Assembly (NCBI GenBank): GCA_014607495.2
Contig: CP053148.1
Coordinates: forward strand, 6,758,001 to 6,822,000
Source of the DNA: Carposina sasakii
Lineage: Eukaryota; Arthropoda; Insecta; Lepidoptera; Carposinidae
Direction: 5' to 3'
DNA length: 64,000 nucleotides
Part shown: positions 48,601 to 58,525 of the stretch, one piece after another
Layout of the letters: each line of letters starts with the position of its first letter
How positions within the stretch are numbered: position 1 is the stretch's first letter
Translations under genes and position numbers: made by a program
Notes under the pieces: generated by a model
Databases searched by the model: none
Seen by the model: the letters and a program-made list of their open reading frames with translations, nothing else
What the model was told of the DNA's origin: nothing

Positions 48601-49171
48601 TAAACTGACTTTAAAAAAAAAATTAACCGACTTCAAACTTTAACTAAAAAGCGATAAATAACGTAACTAATTTATCTACTTAATACATATTAAATATCTC
48701 AAATTATTTAAATATTTACAACTTAATACCTAATACTTTAACAAAGTCATCTTTAACTATTTAAATATTTATAATTATCACTTATTTTTTGGAGTCTGTG
48801 CCAGCCAAACAAATAAATGTAATTAAGAAAACTGACCCACACTAAATAGTAAAACCAAGAATAGGAAATTGCATTACCGCTGCCGACTACACCGTATTGT
48901 ATTTTGCCATGTGTGTGGCGTTGCCAGCCGCGCGCGTTTATCAACACAACAGACTACGTTACTTAGGCTGGCACCGACTCCAAAAAATAAGTGATAATTA
49001 TAAATATTTAAATAGTTAAAGATGACTTTGTTAAAGTATTAGGTATTAAGTTGTAAATATTTAAATAATTTGAGATATTTAATATGTATTAAGTAGATAA
49101 ATTAGTTACGTTATTTATCGATTTTTAGTTAAAGTTTGAAGTCGGTTAATTTTTTTTTTAAAGTCAGTTTA
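48601..49171. mobile_element. Fold-back element with 206-bp near-identical arms
   Basis: The left arm 48601-48806 and right arm 48966-49171 are reverse complements with only two differences by eye (one near AAAAGCGATAA, one in GGAGTCTGTGCCAGCC). The spacer is 159 bases. The ends read TAAACTGACTTT. The arms also contain TTAACCGACTTCAAA, as does the head of the repeat at 47414. There is no open frame of note. The near identity of the arms points to a recent origin or ongoing arm homogenisation. Confidence 0.85.
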
Positions 49172-50690
49172 TTAATATTTTGTTTTTTCTCCAACATACG
49201 AATATAAGAACTAGCCAAATCAGACCTCAGGCTACAATATATTATCCTAAGTTATAAGAAGAAATTATATTTCATGTTGTTATAAATACATTTCAGGACT
49301 GACTATTGAACTTGGCAGCCATTTAGATATCACTTCTTTTGTCTTTGGCTCTCATTTTCACTTTTATGTTTTTGATGAGATAATCTCAATACACAACAAC
49401 GACGTTGCGAATAGGTAGTCACTATAAAAACGCACATTATTCAATAGAAGGATAGTATTACTTTAGTATCTTGTTACGTTATCGGGCTGAACCATGAAGT
49501 TTGTCTAGGAAAAGGGCAGACCGGTCCCGTCCGTCCAAGGTCAGTCGCACGAGCATTGCCCGAGGTGCTCGACAGTGAATCTCCAGCCAGTTCCATGCAA
49601 TGAGATTGTATAGCTGTGATATCAGTATCACGACCTAGGTCAACAACTTCTGAAGTTCTGAGACTCGACTTGTGGGATAAAAGTAAAAGGGCTCTGGCTG
49701 CGAACTTTAATTGAAAAATTATGTTCTGTGGTTATTTTGTTGATATTTCATAATGTGTGCAATTATATACCTACTTGGATAGCAATTTTAGCCAGCACAG
49801 TTATGAAATTTGATTGTCAAAAAGTAGTGCATTGCATGTATTTCGGTGGTGATATGGACAGACATAATGTTGACTGTTATGCTAATGATGATATCCAATG
49901 CGTTGTTAAAAGGTTCTTACGTTGAAAAAAAAAATTAAGGAGTAACTGTAAAGTAAAAGTAAATGACTGTGTCGGTCATCTAGAAATAATTACATTTCTT
50001 GCTAAACTTATAACTGCGCGGCTATGTTAAACTGCGGATTGCAATATTCTAGTGCAAAGTTGACTACTAATCGGAGTTCATCCATTATCATTAGCTTGAT
50101 GATGTCATTGATCGATGACATTTAGTGTGTTTTGCAGATATAACTGCGAGACTTTCTATCTTTCATCGTACTTCAACTAAACCAACTTAAAAGTTCCAAT
50201 AATTTCGTTTGAGATTGCAGTTTTTTGCGTGAATCCAATTGGATTTTGCGAGTAGTTTCGAGATGCTGATTGCTTTATATAGCAGATTGGATGAAGTTAT
50301 ACAAGATTGAATTAGACTTCGGCAACGCTCTAAAATTTATCTGTCCATGGCCTTTTTTCTCGATCGATTTTAAATTTTAATGTATCTATCTATTTTTATA
50401 ATAGACATACTTCTTTAGGGTGACAATTATAATGTAATACTTACGCTGACTTACAGTTGTACAGACACTTTTGGTGTGGTTACTTGAGCCATTTCTTAAA
50501 GAAGATAACTACAATATAAGTTACCTCTCAAAATAACTCATCAATGTCATTGTGATAGTACGTTAATTTACGAGTTCAATGATTATTTGTACTACAATGA
50601 AGCAATCTCACTCTTCGGTGGTACAACCAAAGTTGTATCAATTTCAAAAGTTGTTGATTTTAAGTATTTGTTTTCGAGAATTTTAAACTT
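49172..50690. other. No gene recognised
   Basis: AT-rich. A less AT-rich patch at 49500-49660 showed no recognisable exon. Nothing else supported. Confidence 0.4.
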
Positions 50691-50692
50691 TA

Positions 50693-51987
50693 CGAGGGCT
50701 GTTTGATAAGTCGTTTTAAAAAGTAATTTTTTTTAATTTTTTTTAAACAATTTACATTTATTTCTCAACATAGTCTCCTTTGAGGGCCAAACACTTGTTC
50801 CAGCGAGTTTCCAATTTTTTTATCCCCTCCAAAAATACGTTTTGTCGAGGTCTTCAAAATAGGCGTTTACACCAGCGATGCAGTCCTCATTTGTCAAAAA
50901 TTTTTGCCCTCCAAGCCATCTTTTCAGATTTGGGAATAGGTAATAATCGCACGGAGCTAGATCCGGCGAATACGGAGCATGCGGAACCAGTTCGAAGCCC
51001 AACTCGTGGATTTTGGCCATTGCAATAGTTGACGTGTGCACTGGGGCATTGTCTTGATGAAAGAGGACTTTCTTGGGGGACAATTTTGGTCGTTTTTCCA
51101 ACAATTCGGCATTAAAACGGTCCAATAACTCTGCGTAATAACGGCCAGTGATAGTCTTTCCCTTTTCCAAGTAATCAATCATAATGATTCCTTCGCCATC
51201 CCAGAAGACTGTCGCCATGACCTTTCCAGCCGACAAAACAGTCTTGGCCTTCTTTGGGGCACGTTCACCAGTCGCCATCCATTGTTTTGATTGCTGTTTT
51301 AATTCAGGTGTATAATGATGGACCCAAGTTTCGTCCACAGTGACAAATCGACTCAAAAAATTCCGAGGATTACGCTTCATCATATCCAAACACAGTTTTG
51401 AAATTCGCTTTCTTTCGTGTTTTTGTTCGATTGTCAACAAACGTGGCACCCATCGTGCAGACAGCTTTGTCATACCCAAATCTTCATGCAGGATTTTATG
51501 TACTCGCTCAGTGGAGATGCCTGTGTTCTCAGCTATTTCACGCACCTTCACTCGGCGGTCGTCGAGTACAATATTATGGACTTCTTCAACAACATCCTCA
51601 GTAGTGACTTCGATTGGGCGACCAGAGCGTGGAGCATCAGATGTGCTTGACCGACCACGTTTAAAATCATTTATCCAGTTATAAACAGTCTGCAACGTTG
51701 GTGCGTTAGTGCCATGAACAGAATCAAGTTCAGTTTTTATTGTGGCAGCACTGCAACCCTTCATAAAAAAATGTTTTATAACGGCACGAAATTCAGTTTT
51801 TTCCATAGTTGTTGAATATTTACGAGTGATCACAGTTAAACAATGGTTATACTGACAAAAACTTGTTTTTTTTTGCTGAATTTTTCACAGTCTTCATTTG
51901 AAAGATTGTGCCTGCCAGTGTTAACGCCATTTACCAGAAAAAAGGTTTTACAAATAGTTTTTAAAAGGACTTATCAAACAGCCCTCG
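50693..51987 (-). mobile_element. Full-length mariner transposon (1295 bp)
   Basis: Both ends begin CGAGGGCTGTTTGATAAGTC; the inverted repeat runs 30 bases (50693-50722 and 51958-51987) with one mismatch. TA flanks each end (50691-50692, 51988-51989). One transposase frame fills the interior on the minus strand. Length, TA target duplication and the D,D34D transposase place it in the mariner family. Confidence 0.95.
50820..51806 (-). CDS. mariner transposase, C-terminal frameshift
   Basis: The frame from ATG at 51806 (MEKTEFRAVIKHFFMKG) gives 328 residues. The N-terminal DNA-binding half has paired helix-turn-helix regions, with TVYNWINDFKRG and SGRP as linker. The catalytic half has D158 (VTVDETWVHHY), D252 (LFHQDNAPVHTS) and D287 (LAPCDYYLFP), with 34 residues between the last two, the D,D34D triad of mariner. 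WVPRLLT lies before the first Asp. The frame stops at TAA (50822-50820) just after DLDKTYFWRG. Reading one base out of phase downstream gives IKKLETRWNKCLALKGDYVE and K, then TAA at 50758. This is the usual mariner C-terminus, so one base appears to be missing from the short A/T run at 50831-50835. The loss removes about 23 residues; activity of this copy is doubtful, though a sequencing error cannot be excluded. Confidence 0.92.
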   Translation of the reverse strand: MEKTEFRAVIKHFFMKGCSAATIKTELDSVHGTNAPTLQTVYNWINDFKRGRSSTSDAPRSGRPIEVTTEDVVEEVHNIVLDDRRVKVREIAENTGISTERVHKILHEDLGMTKLSARWVPRLLTIEQKHERKRISKLCLDMMKRNPRNFLSRFVTVDETWVHHYTPELKQQSKQWMATGERAPKKAKTVLSAGKVMATVFWDGEGIIMIDYLEKGKTITGRYYAELLDRFNAELLEKRPKLSPKKVLFHQDNAPVHTSTIAMAKIHELGFELVPHAPYSPDLAPCDYYLFPNLKRWLGGQKFLTNEDCIAGVNAYFEDLDKTYFWRG

Positions 51988-52104
51988 TATGCAGGCAATA
52001 CCGAGTGAACTTTGTGTTTAAGGAATTGCTTGAAACAATTAGGTAAATTTTGTTATACATTTTTAATGAAATCGATTGGGTCGTAAACTATGTACCTACT
52101 GACT

Positions 52105-52458
52105 ATGTTTTTTTTTTTGCCACCCTTTACGAAGAGTGCGTACTCAGTACAGTTTGTGCAAAAAATATTGCTGGGAGACGATGTTAATTATTTTGAAAAA
52201 AAAAACATTACTTGATCAGGCGAAATTTATAGTACGAGTATCCAGTGTTTGTGTTAGTTTTCTTATAGCCAGATTTAAATTATTAACGTGAAAAAAATGT
52301 TGTAACACGCGTCTATGTGCATTTATGGATAAATGACTCAACTTTGGACCCTAATATCTCGGGAACCAGTCAATTCCCAGGTATGCTTCCATGGAGAAAA
52401 ATTATCGTGATGATGGGCAGATTCCGTATTATTCGGGAATGTCGACGACCAGAAAATA
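52105..52458 (+). mobile_element. Element A, copy 4 (degraded)
   Basis: It carries CACCCTTTACGAAGAGTGCG, TGACTCAACTTTGGACCCTA, GGTATGCTTCCATGGAGAAA and ATGTCGACGACC in family order. It lacks clear CAGG/CCTG ends and has lost the CGCAGTCTATT block. It is the most diverged copy, so ends are approximate. Confidence 0.7.
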
Positions 52459-53631
52459 GTATCGGTATTTATTAATTAGTAGGTATATAGTTTATTCGGT
52501 AATTTAAAAAGTATTCCCCCTGTCTCCCTCAATTTCTATACTTATCTTATTTCATAAATTAAAATTATACATATAATTTAAATTATGCATATAATTTAAA
52601 TATTGATTTAATATTATTTACGCCCTTAACTCCGCCGCATTTTACGCGTAGCGAAACCACTGCACGAATTCCGCTGCGATATATAGTGTAGTTTGAGTAG
52701 CGGAACTGAGAGCCGCGAAAATGTTTCACGAGTTGAGTTGAGGCAATCGGAATAAAATGTCGTCATCGGGTCAGGAGGAAGTAATATTTTTACGGGCTTC
52801 AATCTGAAAAGGCGTAAAACGTTTTCCTATCGTAGGTATTTTAGAATGAGCCTAAAAGATTTACGTCATTTCTTGAAAATACAAAAACAAGGCTTGGGAT
52901 AGCTTTTTCTAGCAGAGAAAGATTAGCCAAGTTTTGTGTACCTAAGTAAATGATTATTTCTTTTACCTCTCGTGTTAAAAGGTACCTTAACACTTATATT
53001 ATCCATTAAGGAGGTTTTATACTTTATTATCCAAATTATCAAGAATAACGTTACAAGTAGGTACATAGGTTTAACTATGTATCACATCGTAGAGCTGATT
53101 ACATAACAAAATCAGAAATAGTTGACATAAGTTTAGAGCACCAAAAGCGTATAAAATAAGGCTTACGCCTTTCTGCTCCTCATAATTAAACCAGAAGTTA
53201 CAGACGGTTTACAAGGAGTTCTACTCGTATATCCCGTCTTATTAGATCTTTAAGCACGTTGGGATATCGTTTAATTTCCGCAAAGGCTACGTGCGTTGAA
53301 TTAACAACTAAAACTACCTTATGAAAAGCGATACGCAAGGATGTAGGAATTTGAAGGTATAATTAAAATATCGTATCATTGCTTTAATACTATGTGAGAT
53401 CAGTATAATTAGTGCGTCTATCTATTTAAAATACTTTTGTATACATTCGAGTTGAACTTGCATTCAAATATAAAAACTGGTATGCAGTTCTAATAAAAGT
53501 GACGGTTGCTAATAGATAAGTGTATATAAAAAAAAGCGGCAAAAGAAGCTATTCGGTGAAACGTATAAATGTGTCCCAGGCTGAGTGTAGGTACTGGATA
53601 AATGTAGTAAGCAATTTATAACTAATAGTTA
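52459..53631. other. No gene recognised
   Basis: AT-rich, no supported feature. Confidence 0.4.
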
Positions 53632-53633
53632 CA

Positions 53634-53706
53634 TAAAGGGCGCCAAGTGAAACCCCTCCGGTTTAATGGCACCCTGAACCTAATTGTAATTCTTTTAAAA
53701 TCTAAA
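53634..53706 (+). repeat. Short dispersed repeat, paired with 38272-38350
   Basis: AAGTGAAACCCCTCCGGTTT followed by AATGGCACCCTGAACCTAAT matches the copy at 38282 with few differences. Confidence 0.65.
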
Positions 53707-53755
53707 ATAAATTAAAAAAAGTTAATAATGCCGAAAAGTTTGTTGTTCTACTCTA

Positions 53756-54136
53756 CAGGATGTTTTTTTGTGGCCACCTTTAACGAAGGGTACGTACTCT
53801 ATACATGAAATAAAGTAAGTTTATGCCAAAAAAAAATGCTGGGAAAAAAAAATTGTTTAAAAAAAAAAATTAAATTCCTTGATCGTGCAAAATTTATAGT
53901 GTCTAGTGTTTATGTTAGTTTTTTTATAGACAGATATTAATTATTTTTCGTGAAAAAATCCTGCTACGCGCGTCTATGTGCATTTATGCAGAAAAACGCA
54001 GTCTATTTACTCAACTTTGGACCCTAATATTTTGGAAACCAGACACTTCTCAGGTATGCTTCCATGGAGAACAATGATCGTGATGATGAGGAGATTCCGT
54101 AGTTTTCGGGAACGTTGACGACCAAAAATCATCCTG
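53756..54136 (+). mobile_element. Element A, copy 5
   Basis: 381 bases from CAGGATGTTTTTTTGTGGCC to AAATCATCCTG, with TA at 53754-53755 and 54137-54138. All core blocks are present. Its two ends form a short inverted repeat (CAGGATG both ways). Confidence 0.85.
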
Positions 54137-54138
54137 TA

Positions 54139-54645
54139 TACTATACATTACGGGACTTGGCTCAAAAGTAACGAAGAAAAATTGTTTTCAATAAAAATAT
54201 ATTATACGGTTGCAAGATGGTGAGACGTGATCTCCTTACCTTTTGCCCAAGTTTTAACCGCATTGCAGCATTAGTAAGGTAAAATATGATAATTTGCAAG
54301 GAAAATGGGAACATGTTGAAAACCAGCTGCCTGCGGACTGTTTGTACATACTGAATACAGAAAAAAAACAAATGTTTATGGACTGTGTTTTTATATTTTT
54401 AAGGGAAAAAATACACGTACTTAAATGTTAGCTAGCATTGTATCTACAACGCTGCAATGCAGTCAGCATTTTTTATCTCTCTTTCGGAAGCAGTAGCGGT
54501 ACCAGCAATAATTTTGGCTACTTCTTGCCCTGAATTGGTTTGGTCAATTCCACTTATAATCATAGGAGACTCTTTAGTATCATATATGATCACCCGTGAA
54601 ATAATCACCTAGGTGTTCAGGGAGGCGACTCTTTGAATATCACTA
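54139..54645. other. No gene recognised between element A copies 5 and 6
   Basis: About 500 bases of unassigned sequence. The minus-strand frame 54371-54162 has no recognisable motif. Confidence 0.4.
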
Positions 54646-54647
54646 TA

Positions 54648-55026
54648 CAGGATGTTTTTTCGTTGCCACCCTTAACGAAGGGTACGTACTCTATACATCA
54701 AATAAAGTAAGTTTATGCTAAAAAAAAGTGTTGGGAAATGATGTAAAAAAAATGATTTTTTTTTATTCCTTGATCGGGCGAAATTTATAGTGTCCAGTGT
54801 TTATGCTAGTTTTTTCATAGACAGATTAATTATGTCTCGTGAAAAAATCTTACTACATGCGTCAATGTGCATTTATGAAAAAAAAACGCAGTCTATTTAC
54901 TCAACTTTGGACCCTAATAGTTTGGAAACCAGACACTTCCCAGGTATGCTTCCATGGAGAAAAATGATCGTGATGATGAGGACATTCCGTAGTTTTCGGG
55001 AACGTTGACGACCAAATATCACCCTG
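54648..55026 (+). mobile_element. Element A, copy 6
   Basis: 379 bases from CAGGATGTTTTTTCGTTGCC to AAATATCACCCTG, flanked by TA (54646-54647, 55027-55028). The core is well preserved, with a small deletion in the AGACAGATATTAATTA block (reads AGACAGATTAATTATG). Confidence 0.85.
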
Positions 55027-55028
55027 TA

Positions 55029-55482
55029 TTTGACGACGAGGACAAGCAGAAGAAATCGGAAATTGCAATAAACTACCATTAACAACGAATTACATACAAT
55101 TTACAAATTCAATATACAAATTCATGGTATAAAATCAACAATAAGTATTTGTTTTGTTCCTCAATGGTTCCTCATAACATTTGTTAGAATAATGATATAT
55201 GGCCAGATAAATCTGCTCATGGGGAATATGCATGCATGCTTTTTTATTATTAGGTACTACGAAAAAAACAATAACGTTAGACCAAGTTGACCTTAGAATG
55301 GCATATCTAATTTTAACTGTTTACTATTTACAGCGATTAAAAAATTCAAGACGGTAAAATCTATCAAAACCGCTTCGTTTACTTCATACTAAAACGGCAT
55401 GTACTGAGACCTCTTAATACACAACAGTTTCATAATGTATCATTCTCTCCAGCAGAGCCACCTTCATAAATAGCTTTCAATA
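55029..55482. other. No gene recognised
   Basis: AT-rich, unassigned sequence between element A copy 6 and the hAT MITE. Confidence 0.4.
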
Positions 55483-55490
55483 TTTTAGTG

Positions 55491-55683
55491 CAGTGGTTCC
55501 CAAAGTGGTCCAGGTGGACCCCCAGGGGTCCGGGGTCCACAGGAGACTCGATGGGGGTCTACGTTGGTGTGAAAAAATGGGGCTTCACCATTAATTTGTA
55601 TGTGGTGTAGGCCTGTAGGGGGTCCACGGGAACCAGTTAACTTTTGAAAGGGGTCTATGAGAAAAAAAGTTTGGGAATCCCTG
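55491..55683. mobile_element. hAT-type MITE with 8-bp target duplication
   Basis: 193 bases starting CAGTGGTTCCCAAAGTGG and ending AGTTTGGGAATCCCTG, which gives terminal inverted repeats of about 14 bases (CAG-x-G-x-TTCCCAAA). It is flanked by an exact direct repeat TTTTAGTG at 55483-55490 and 55684-55691. An 8-base target duplication and a CAGTGGTTCCCAA-type end are typical of hAT elements. No coding capacity. Confidence 0.9.
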
Positions 55684-55735
55684 TTTTAGTGTAATGTGAG
55701 TTGTTTTAGCGAATAAAGATTTGTCTATGTCTATA

Positions 55736-56109
55736 CAGGATGATTTTTGATCGTCAACGTTCCCGAAAACTACGGAATCTCCTCATCATCACGATCATTT
55801 TTCTCCATGGAAGCATACCTGGGAAGTGTCTGGTTTCCAAAATATTAGGGTCCAAAGTTGAGTAAATAGACTGCGTTTTTCTGCATAAATGCACATAGAC
55901 GCGCGTAGCAGGATTTTTTCACGAAAAATAATTAATATCTGTCTATAAAAAAACTAACATAAACACTAGACACTATAAATTTCGCACGATCAAGGAATTT
56001 AAAATTAAAAAAAAAAAAAAATTCCCAGCATTTTTTTTGACATAAACTTACTTTATTTCATGTATAGAGTACGTACCCTTCGTTAAAGGTGGCCACAAAA
56101 AAACACCTG
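55736..56109 (-). mobile_element. Element A, copy 7
   Basis: 374 bases in reverse orientation, from CAGGATGATTTTTGATCGTC to AAAAAAACACCTG, with TA at 55734-55735 and 56110-56111. Core blocks are intact. It faces copy 6, about 700 bases away, with the hAT MITE between them. Confidence 0.85.
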
Positions 56110-56254
56110 TATAATTGTACGCATACGGATTAGTGGAATGTACTTTAAATGTGGCTTTGCTGCGAAGCATACTCCCTGGCAGCGCCACCTAGAAAAGGTA
56201 CTTAGGATAGATCTAAAGTAGTAGTTTTTCACGAAAGTTTATGTATGTATTACT

Positions 56255-56470
56255 GTTTATTCAAATTCAATCATTTATTCAACATGAAAGCATTAACACT
56301 CATTTGTCGATTGTCATTTTTTAGGTATATGTAACTTTCTACGTTCGCACACCAAAATGAAACCGCTACCAAACATGAAATGGATATGAATTTAAATAAG
56401 GCAAAACAAAACAAAGTTTCGCAAAAATTTCAATTTAGCAACGGTCCCCACCACAAGGTGTGATTTGTAC
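56255..56470 (-). mobile_element. 3' end fragment of the jockey/CR1-like LINE seen at 44900
   Basis: The segment with AATCATTTATTCAACATGAA, GCATTAACACTCATTTGTCG and AAAATGAAACCGCTACCAAA parallels 44915-45010. Only the 3' untranslated end is present. The small open frame in the 44932 copy is broken here, so it is not a conserved gene. Confidence 0.7.
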
Positions 56471-58525
56471 TATATTATCATATTATAGACCGACATTATG
56501 TACGTGTTAATAAAATCCTTATCAATTTAGTTGATTTAGTTATTTTCACTGTTTTAAATTTTCATACAAAACGCCTTGTGATATTTATTAGCAATGTCAA
56601 TTACTAACCATAGTAGTATAACCTACAGAACGATAGTCCCGAAGGCCAATTTGACGGAAATTTATTGGAGCAACCGTGTCTCCAAACGCGGCTCTGTCAT
56701 TCAGTGCTAGTTACTATAAGGAATTGTGCGGGGCGGGTTAAGGAAATAAATAACATCACATTACATCGGTAAATATTTGATACATTAACGTAATTTCATC
56801 TATAAAACAATAAATTCACAGTAAAATTTTCATAGGTACATACCTACATTTTTTTTTGTTTAGTTTATCCCGAAGGAAAGGCAAGGGGAACTAAGCCCAT
56901 ACAGCCATTGTCTTTAGTAAATGATTTCTGAAGTACATACCTACATCTTTTTTTATCTGTTTTTTAAATCGTTTATCCCGAAGGAAAGTCAAGAGAAATT
57001 ATGCATACAGCCATTATCTTTAGTAAATGATTTCTGAATTTATGATGGATGATAATGAATGGAAACTTCGGGAAAAACTCTTATGAACGAGTGTAAAATT
57101 ACACAAAATCAAAAAGAATTGCAGAAACAACTAACATGACCCTATGAGGAGTTCATATTCCGACAAAAATTTTACTCGGCTTACCTAACATATAAAACTA
57201 TGCACACCAGAGACTTGGTAGTAATAATGTACATGCACTGGGTATTTTACCATGTTTGTAAAAATTTACCCAATTTTTAATATGCAGATTGTAGGTATAA
57301 GTAGAGATAACGTTCGTTCCATTTTCAAAAAATTGAACCGGTTGCGCCTATACAACGGCATAAATATTCTTTGAGATGTTCTTATAGAAATTTAACTTAA
57401 GTTCAGTCCAGTAATGTATAAAAAAAGGTTGTAAAGAAACTGTCCTGATGACGTTCACCCACGTTTCTTTTAACGACATAGTCTATAAGGACTACTATTA
57501 TGTTGTAACTTTTTGTACCGTCGTACTTGTCACATTGTTCATGATTATCCATAGAAGAATTAATTAGTTTGTTTCTCATAACAATTGGATATTGGATTTG
57601 CATTTGTAAAGTTAATATTTTGTTTTGTGGGAAGACGTTTTTAAATTAGATCTTTGAATTAAATTTGTATCGAAACTTTCAAATAAACAATTTGACTATG
57701 ACACTATTACCTACTATACCCTGTAGTTGTAATATTAATTTTACCATTGCATTCCATACATTTACCAGTATATTTGATATGATAGGTAATCATCAGTCAC
57801 ACAAAGAGCTATTTTAAAAAATCCAAAGACTACGATTAGTTTTGAGACGCCAAATCCATTTACAAAAGTAATTTATCCACTTTGATTTAGGTTACTCCAG
57901 GTTTATCTACATCATTTCTTCTGCTAGTCACTTTAGGTTTCACATTGTACCATGATTCACCATCTAGTTTGAATCATTGCACGTGGACCTGACTACCATA
58001 GCTACTAGAGCTTGCATTATCCTCAATTTTAATGGATTCATTGCAGTTTGAAACTTCATGCGCTTCATACATAACCTAAAAAAAGAGGAAATGTGTCTGG
58101 GCCGATAGATACAAGGCTTTCGCTATAATTCGAAACAATTTCTGGCTAATATCCTTAAAGACTCTATTATCGCTCGAAAGTATTTTTTCGCGCTTACAAC
58201 TAAGTATTTGTACTCCTCAATTGCAACCTTTTGTTCTTCTAAACACACTGATAAAGGTTTTATATTATGGGATAAATAAATTTTGTGTGAAAATCCATTA
58301 TTAAAGTCCTATACAATTTTTTTTTTCATTTTTCGACCCCCGAAAACTGACTTTAATGATTTTTTACTTGGAAACTATCAACAATTGATAGGTAGTTTTT
58401 TCTAGCGAATTGTTTCTCTCGTCGAACTACGTCGATATACGGGATCAACTAGAGATGTCAATTTTTCGGGGTTTTCGGAACACTGTGAGATAGTATAAAA
58501 TATGGGTATAAGTTTATTAATTTTT
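56471..58525. other. No gene recognised
   Basis: AT-rich. Two similar stretches at about 56850-56925 and 56945-57035 share TTATCCCGAAGGAAAG, ACAGCCATT and ATCTTTAGTAAATGATTTCT. This is a local direct duplication roughly 110 bases apart. No exon was supported. Confidence 0.45.
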
